A stretch of DNA of 64,000 nucleotides from Phyllostachys edulis (lineage: Eukaryota > Streptophyta > Magnoliopsida > Poales > Poaceae). The notes beneath the pieces were generated by a model. It was not told where the DNA came from and did no database searches. It was given only the letters and a program-made list of their open reading frames with translations. Position numbers and translations under genes: made by a program. How positions within the stretch are numbered: position 1 is the first letter of the stretch; every line of letters begins with the position of its first letter. Where the stretch lies: contig CM070563.1 in NCBI GenBank assembly GCA_036346405.1, positions 20,999,022 through 21,063,021 of the forward strand. Reading direction: 5' to 3'. Below are positions 60,701 through 64,000 of the stretch, one piece after another.

Positions 60701-63219
60701 GAAGAGGTGTTATTCATCAGATTGGGAATGGAGAGGGTACTCTTTTTTGGAAAGATATTTGGTTAGACAATTGTTCCCTCAAAATTGGATTCGATAGATT
60801 GTTTAATATCTGCTCTAACCCTGATAGTAGTGTGGCAGATTGTTTGGTTAATGAGGAGTGGAACATTGACTACATTAGACAGTTTGGTAAGATAGAGACT
60901 GATTCTTGGGTTGATCTGAAGAGTGCATTACATGGGGTGTGTTTGGGTAGTGATATAGATAAGACGAAGTGATGTTTGGAGAAATCTGGGAGGTTTTCGG
61001 TTAAATCCTTATATCGACATTTGTCTTTTGGTGGGGTGATTCTTAGCCATAATAAGAAGTTGTGGAAGAGTAAAATTCCCTTAAAAGTGAAAATCTTTAT
61101 CTGGCTACTGTATCAAGACAGATTACAAACGGCAGGCAACCTCAAGATGAGAAAGTGGAAAGGAAATGAAAATTGTATCCTTTGCGGGGTTTTGGAGGAT
61201 TCTAATCATGTTTTTTTAACTGTGTCTTAGCCAAATTTGCTTGGACCTGTGTTAAGGAAATCCTGAATTGGGAGAAGATTTCGAAATCTCTTGATGACTT
61301 CCACCATTTCTGGTTAGATGATAGGGGTGCTAATAGATATCAAAATGTTCTATTCAGTTTTGCAGCTATGGTGTGGACGCTCTGGAAAGTTAGAAATAAA
61401 ATGGCAATTGAGAAGACTTTCCCTATGCAGCCGATTGATATTATTTTCAAATCTATGTCTTGTTTGCAGAGATGGAAACTTCTAATCAAAAAAGAGGAAC
61501 GTGAGGAGATTGATGGGATGATAAGCTTGGCCGAAGGATGGATGAAGACTTTTGATGCAATTCCTGTAGTTTGACTCGGCTTCCGCTTGTAGAACTTGGT
61601 TGTTGTTCGTCTGAACTTTGTTTTTAGATGTTTTGGTTTGTTGCTTTTCTCCTATGAGTTGGTTTAGTAGTCGTTTTCTGCCTTGGTTAGCTGGTAACCC
61701 CAGCCTGGAGTTGTATGGCTTACTTTTGTAATCTTGAATATTGGCTTTTATAAAAGCTAGGTTGATCCTGTTTCAAAAAAAAAATTTATCGTAACCCTGT
61801 TAACCGATACTCACCACCCACTCCTTTCTTATAGGATCATAGCTCTCGCCGCTATTTGGGTATATTAATATAGGTTTGTTTGTTACCTGCACAACAGAAA
61901 ACTAGAAAATCATCAGGCATAACAATCGCAGCAAAAATTACAGATCAATGCAATCCTGATGGGAGCTACCTTTCGGACAGATAAGACTAACGCATGGATA
62001 AATCTTGGGGGAGTGCAATTGATACCAACTGCAGCAACCTCCTTGCATGAATCAGCAATAGAAGCACACTCCATCAGGGAATCACCGCTTACTACATTAG
62101 CTCCATCCTTTGAAGTGAAAGCAAACCATGCCGGAATATGTAAATTACACTCTTCTAGTAACTCAACATATGCCTGCAAAAGACCATAAGATACCACTTA
62201 TTACAACTACATCCATCAGGTCAGCAATGCATGTCAATTAAATGTGTGGTCATTTTGACACAGATTAACTCCTATAATCCAATTTGAGATGTGCATTACT
62301 CAAGCAAACATTTATTTGTCAATTCTGTTTTATAAATAGAATCATCACAGCATGTGAAGGAAAGGCTAATCTTCAATGGGCCAAACATATAATGTGCTAC
62401 AAAAATGTTTCTTACAGTAACATTCTGATCATACAGGATCAAGTCTGAAGTAATTATCCAGTGTTAATCAAGTAATGCACAATGCTATGTTGACTGAGAA
62501 TACACCAATGCATAAAATGAGCGTTAGTTTAGTATCAATTGCATATCAATTTTTATTCTATATTTTTGTTGTTCAAATACAATTTTCAGTTTCCGAACAT
62601 ACCTGAGTTTCAATTTTGTTTGGAATAGTTTCAAAAACAATAACATCAGGACCAGCTTCAGCAAGGACTTGAAGCCTCCTCCTATGAAATTTTTTTAGGA
62701 ACTCCAAATTACCCTCCTTTCCATAATCACCACTGCAAAGAATGCAGTCGAATGTAAATTACCCCAAAACTCTCAACAAAACAAGAAAAGATAAGCATTA
62801 TTGAGCACACGCTGATATGCATCATTTATTATTGCAATACAGAACCAACCTATACTCAGAGCCATCTGCCAGATATGCTCCATAACATCCAATTGATGCC
62901 GCAATTAGTATAGGACGTTTCCTGTAATTTGTTCTATATTTGAGCTCATCAGAACTATTATAACATTTTTCCAGATATGTATACCGTGCTTCACGTGCTA
63001 GTTCAACACTTCTTCTCAGGAATGATTCACTTTCCTCCTGAGAAAATCCCCTAGAAAGAAAGCCCTGAATTGTCGCCTGCAACAGCAATGTTACAAGTCA
63101 CGGCATTCATTTACTTGAGATCATCAACTCTACTTGAAGGATGTTTAGTAACTGATGAGCACCTGATATGATCCTGTCATCAAAACGCTTGCCCCAGCTT
63201 CAAGGTACTCCAAATGAAC
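48795..63219 (-). CDS. HMT: Homocysteine S-methyltransferase, 5'-incomplete, with a 12.9-kb last intron
   Basis: Visible exons in coding order on the minus strand: 63219-63163, 63076-62850, 62732-62603, 62173-61970, 61886-61815 and 48935-48795 (TGA at 48797-48795). All joins are GT..AG and keep frame over 831 nt (276 codons plus stop). The first exon, which in this family carries the GG(F/L)ATEL-type start, would lie beyond 64000. Key motifs: VHLEYLEAGA and TGSYQ early, GSYGA-like SIGCYGAYLADGSEY, FETIPNK, AVGINCTPPRFI with the first zinc Cys, YPNSGE, and GGCCRTSPDTI with the Cys pair. The enzyme moves a methyl group from S-methylmethionine to homocysteine, making methionine. The last intron (61814-48936) holds a LINE and a nested LTR composite, both antisense or mixed relative to the gene. 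All exons look intact, so the gene could still work if the intron is spliced. Confidence 0.93.
48936..49210 (-). other. 3' part of the large HMT intron, original DNA
   Basis: The acceptor reads TTCATGCAG just before the last exon. Up to about 49210 this is presumably the original intron, AT-rich with a pyrimidine-rich stretch. The LINE's 5' truncation point is near 49210-49225. Confidence 0.6.
49250..51090 (+). pseudogene. ORF1 of the second LINE (broken)
   Basis: The longest piece (49436-50272) has two zinc knuckles, CFRCLQSGHHQAKC and CYKCKKIGHMTSGC, and the DUF4283-like module AELKHLIQANWDWKVRK. A frameshift near 50250 leads to the Lys/Asp-rich part at 50257-50523, and a TAG there separates it from the acidic C-terminal part at 50524-51090. 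Compared with the minus-strand copy, the N-terminal region with SYAEVV is missing because of 5' truncation. Confidence 0.8.
53403..53808 (-). repeat. LTR copy 1 of family B (left, reversed)
   Basis: On the minus strand it runs from TGTCATGGGCTGGGG (53808) to GATCATAACA (53403), 406 bp with TG..CA ends. Just outside its U3 end, 53809-53828 reads on the minus strand as CGCGAAAGGAGGGGAGTAG, a polypurine tract. The U3/R part has GGATGCTTATTGTAATCG, shared by all three copies. Confidence 0.85.
53829..54275 (-). other. Internal 3' tail of family B, reversed copy
   Basis: This aligns, reversed, with 59065-59451. Both contain the peptide frame CTNGALA followed by TTVFS, and CATCTTCCATGCAATGTT. Identity is moderate, with small indels. 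It has no known domain. Confidence 0.7.
54276..54559 (-). repeat. Probable LTR remnant of the copia element (family A)
   Basis: On the minus strand a purine tract (CTTAGGGGAGAG) is followed by TGATGGATAAGTCTTAAG, then several copies of GACTAGCATCTTAG with AGCGACTTT, a TATA-like CTTATAAATTG and AAATAAACAAAG. This is the layout of a copia 3' LTR whose U5 end is lost where it meets family B sequence. A stray TAGTCTAAGATGCTAGTC unit also occurs at 58534-58552, on the other side of gag-pol. Confidence 0.5.
54557..58520 (-). pseudogene. Ty1/copia gag-pol, family A (heavily broken)
   Basis: Pieces of the copia order are seen on the minus strand. Gag (about 58514-58200) shows KEAWDAIAAKR and GVDDFALRLNTLL and lacks its N-terminal part. 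The protease has LDIGATHHMAG near 57690. Integrase pieces DNGGEFTAAEF and TAAHLLNRLTKAL lie near 57000-56800. RT has MDVKSAFLNGDLSEEVYV near 55750 and ADDLVITGT near 55500. An RNase H side fragment, YLVHTPIDLAFAVG, is near 55180. Frameshifts are too many to count with confidence. The region is much more GC-rich than its surroundings. Its 5' LTR and primer site are missing; instead it runs straight into LTR copy 2. Confidence 0.8.
58520..58871 (+). repeat. LTR copy 2 of family B (plus, 5'-truncated)
   Basis: It matches LTR copy 1 from AAGGATTACC onward and ends AATCATAACA at 58871. About the first 75 bp of U3 are missing, and a 12-bp unit TAGTCTAAGATG is inserted at about 58534. It directly abuts the truncated gag end of family A. 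TTTATAAGG near 58710 may be its TATA box. Confidence 0.8.
58873..58887 (+). other. Primer binding site of family B
   Basis: TTTGGTATCAGAACC follows the LTR end by one base. TGGTATCAGA is complementary to the 3' end of initiator tRNA-Met, the usual primer for plant LTR elements. It proves that the element part at 58520-59927 reads on the plus strand. Confidence 0.8.
58894..59055 (+). CDS. 53-residue coiled-coil-like ORF after the primer site
   Basis: The ATG lies 7 bp after the primer binding site and the frame is 53 codons long. The peptide begins MISAGENFKAMRATLNKMSA and is dominated by Met, Ala, Lys, Asp and Glu with hydrophobic residues spaced as in a helix; its last part is EKEKKNAQAAATA. 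I know no family for it. The position matches that of gag in an LTR element, and a heptad-like helix could be a gag N-terminus remnant. The frame ends before the rest of the internal sequence. Confidence 0.4.
   Translation: MISAGENFKAMRATLNKMSAGVDDMKAILADMADMVIKLMEKEKKNAQAAATA
59056..59451 (+). other. Internal tail of family B (plus copy)
   Basis: The only internal sequence between the small ORF and LTR copy 3 is about 400 bp. It has an open frame with GGVSDFSGDFHIVNFAARD that ends at 59208-59210, and it matches the reversed copy at 53829-54275. With about 580 bp of internal DNA in all, family B is non-autonomous. Confidence 0.65.
59452..59927 (+). repeat. LTR copy 3 of family B (right, plus)
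   Basis: It starts CGTCATGGGTGGGG, where TG has become CG, and ends GTTCATTACA. The U3/R part matches copies 1 and 2, but U5 (about 59745-59890) is quite different, so it comes from another subfamily. At 59465-59490 is a perfect 26-bp palindrome centred on CACGTACGTG. Confidence 0.8.
59465..59490. repeat. Perfect 26-bp palindrome in U3
   Basis: The arms read GTACTGTTCACGT and its reverse complement with no loop. Copy 1 has only a decayed version, and a related GTACTGTTCATTCACGTGAAC stands at about 54268-54288, at the inner edge of the left inverted part. It can snap back on itself as single-stranded DNA. Confidence 0.9.
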
Positions 63220-64000
63220 CTGTTCAGATGAAAAGGCAATGTAATTTCTTAAGTTACTAGAGGTGTTCAGGTACACGTCACTCACGACATGCATATGGGC
63301 ATCAACAAGAAGCATCCACTGTAACACACTGTTCATAAATATTGTGCACTGCATTTAAGCACAAATGATGTAGCAAAGAAATTAGAGGTGATACAGCTTG
63401 CAACGCTTCTAGCGCCTATCAAATTTCCTTTAACTGAATCCTAGATAATGGTATCCCTTAGACTTGGCCAAAGAGCCATGCAAATCAAAACAATGCCACA
63501 AAATGCATGCAATCAGATTTCGCAAGCGCTTGTGTTTTGCACTCCATGTTTGTCGTTTAGTACAACATCAGTCTCACAGATCATGCTTTCGGGAGTAAAT
63601 GTCATGGATAAAAGCAGCCTAATAGCACATTGCTCTCAAGATGTGCGATACTTCTACCATTGGCTTACACCGAGACTTGACTAAGCGAACAATTTCCCAG
63701 GACGCCTGAAAGCTTACAACACCTTGATTCAGGAAAGAGAACATGAGACATTAAACTAAAGTATATGCATCCTGATTTCCTTGCACCTAGAAAACTAATT
63801 GGTTGTGACACATCAACCACCCCTAAAGTACAAAAAAGGTTCAGAGCAAAATCAGGGTTTGCCTTACACTACATGACTACAGAGCGAACATTTCGACACC
63901 CCGGCAAGGCGACAACGCTATATAGGCCACAGAAATTGAACTGAGCCTGCAATCCTATCACCCCCATCAATTACATTGCACATTCCCGCAGCAGGCAAGC
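63220..64000 (-). other. First visible HMT intron, no exon found
   Basis: I looked on the minus strand for the N-terminal exon of the methyltransferase (Gly-Gly-Phe-Ala-Thr and PLWSA-type motifs) and found none. The stretch up to the window edge is therefore read as intron. Plus-strand frames of about 70 codons are not supported by any motif. Confidence 0.6.

Larger units (their letters stand above)
51456..61574 (+). pseudogene. ORF2 of the second LINE: endonuclease and RT, split and catalytically dead
   Basis: The ATG at 51456 is followed within six codons by TGA at the conserved Trp position of the endonuclease start, then by another stop. The endonuclease continues at 51554-52189 (GVQET region, GGDFN, GSDHNPI). 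Then come 52200-52802 and the RT N-terminal half at 52884-53417 (FRPICLINVSFKI, TAFIKGI, DFEKAYDK, GLRQGD). The LTR composite cuts it here. RT resumes at 59933 with PLSPLLFNLAADALA, but about 19 residues that hold the catalytic YADD in the other copy are deleted near 60040. The thumb and zf-RVT tail continue to 61574 through several stops. Confidence 0.88.
49210..61784 (+). mobile_element. Second L1-type LINE, 5'-truncated, interrupted by a 6.5-kb insertion
   Basis: Same family as 34230-41186: the proteins align closely throughout and the 3' ends share GGCTTTTATAAAAGC and TTTCAAAAAAAA. It starts inside ORF1, so the 5' end is lost, as is common for LINEs. The poly-A is at 61775-61784 and the intron DNA TTATCGTAACC follows. 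I could not find a convincing target duplication at the left edge, so that edge is approximate. Without the insertion (53403-59927 plus one GAGAC) it would be about 6 kb. It lies on the plus strand, antisense to the methyltransferase gene. Confidence 0.88.

Noticed and set aside
1..64000. CRISPR array, rRNA or tRNA genes
   Set aside because: I looked for spaced direct repeats, rRNA-like cores and cloverleaf B-box motifs and saw none; a tRNA scan was not possible here.

Overview
The window is nuclear DNA of a grass, most likely rice or a close Oryza relative. The reasons are intron-rich plant genes with GT..AG introns, GC-rich 5' coding ends, Tourist, Mutator, Reina, copia and plant L1 elements in very high density, and protein families typical of flowering plants. 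It is not bacterial: I see no operons, ribosome binding sites or CRISPR arrays.

Layout from left to right. 91-400 is a 310-bp foldback with a 12-nt loop. 918-3540 (minus) is a dead Mutator (MULE) transposase. 6317-9338 (minus) is an apparently intact 11-exon gene for a type I inositol polyphosphate 5-phosphatase of 571 aa; I placed every splice site by eye and the exons sum to a multiple of three. 9.4-16.5 kb is its upstream side and intergenic DNA, with a Tourist MITE (12128-12400), microsatellites, a G-rich tract, a LINE remnant (13283-14341) and a 699-bp element with Mutator-like inverted ends (14425-15123). 16.5-28.2 kb is old LTR-retrotransposon DNA into which two candidate solo LTRs inserted: 17521-19725 (direct repeat CAGGC) and 21011-25692 (direct repeat CATAT).

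28.6-33.2 kb is a gene island: a small ORF with a 127-bp tandem duplication, a six-exon BUD32/PRPK kinase gene (29403-31248, minus, 226 aa) and a single-exon P-type PPR gene (31668-33206, minus). 34230-41186 is an almost full-length L1-type LINE (minus) with a 13-bp target-site duplication. 41905-47339 is a complete but broken Reina-like chromodomain Ty3/gypsy element (minus) with two LTRs and repeat ATCTA.

48795 to beyond 63219 (minus) is a homocysteine S-methyltransferase gene whose first exon lies off the right edge. Its last intron is about 12.9 kb because a second LINE of the same family (about 49210-61784, plus) sits in it. That LINE is itself split at 53403-59927 by a 6.5-kb LTR-derived composite flanked by GAGAC. 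Both outer ends of the composite are U5 (3') LTR ends in inverted orientation, which a normal LTR element cannot have. This nested, inverted structure is the most unusual object in the window.

The host genes are housekeeping in type: phosphoinositide/inositol phosphate turnover, tRNA t6A modification (KEOPS), organelle RNA processing and methionine recycling. I see no sign that they form a cluster with a joint function. All coordinates, exon joins and percent matches were made by hand from the sequence.
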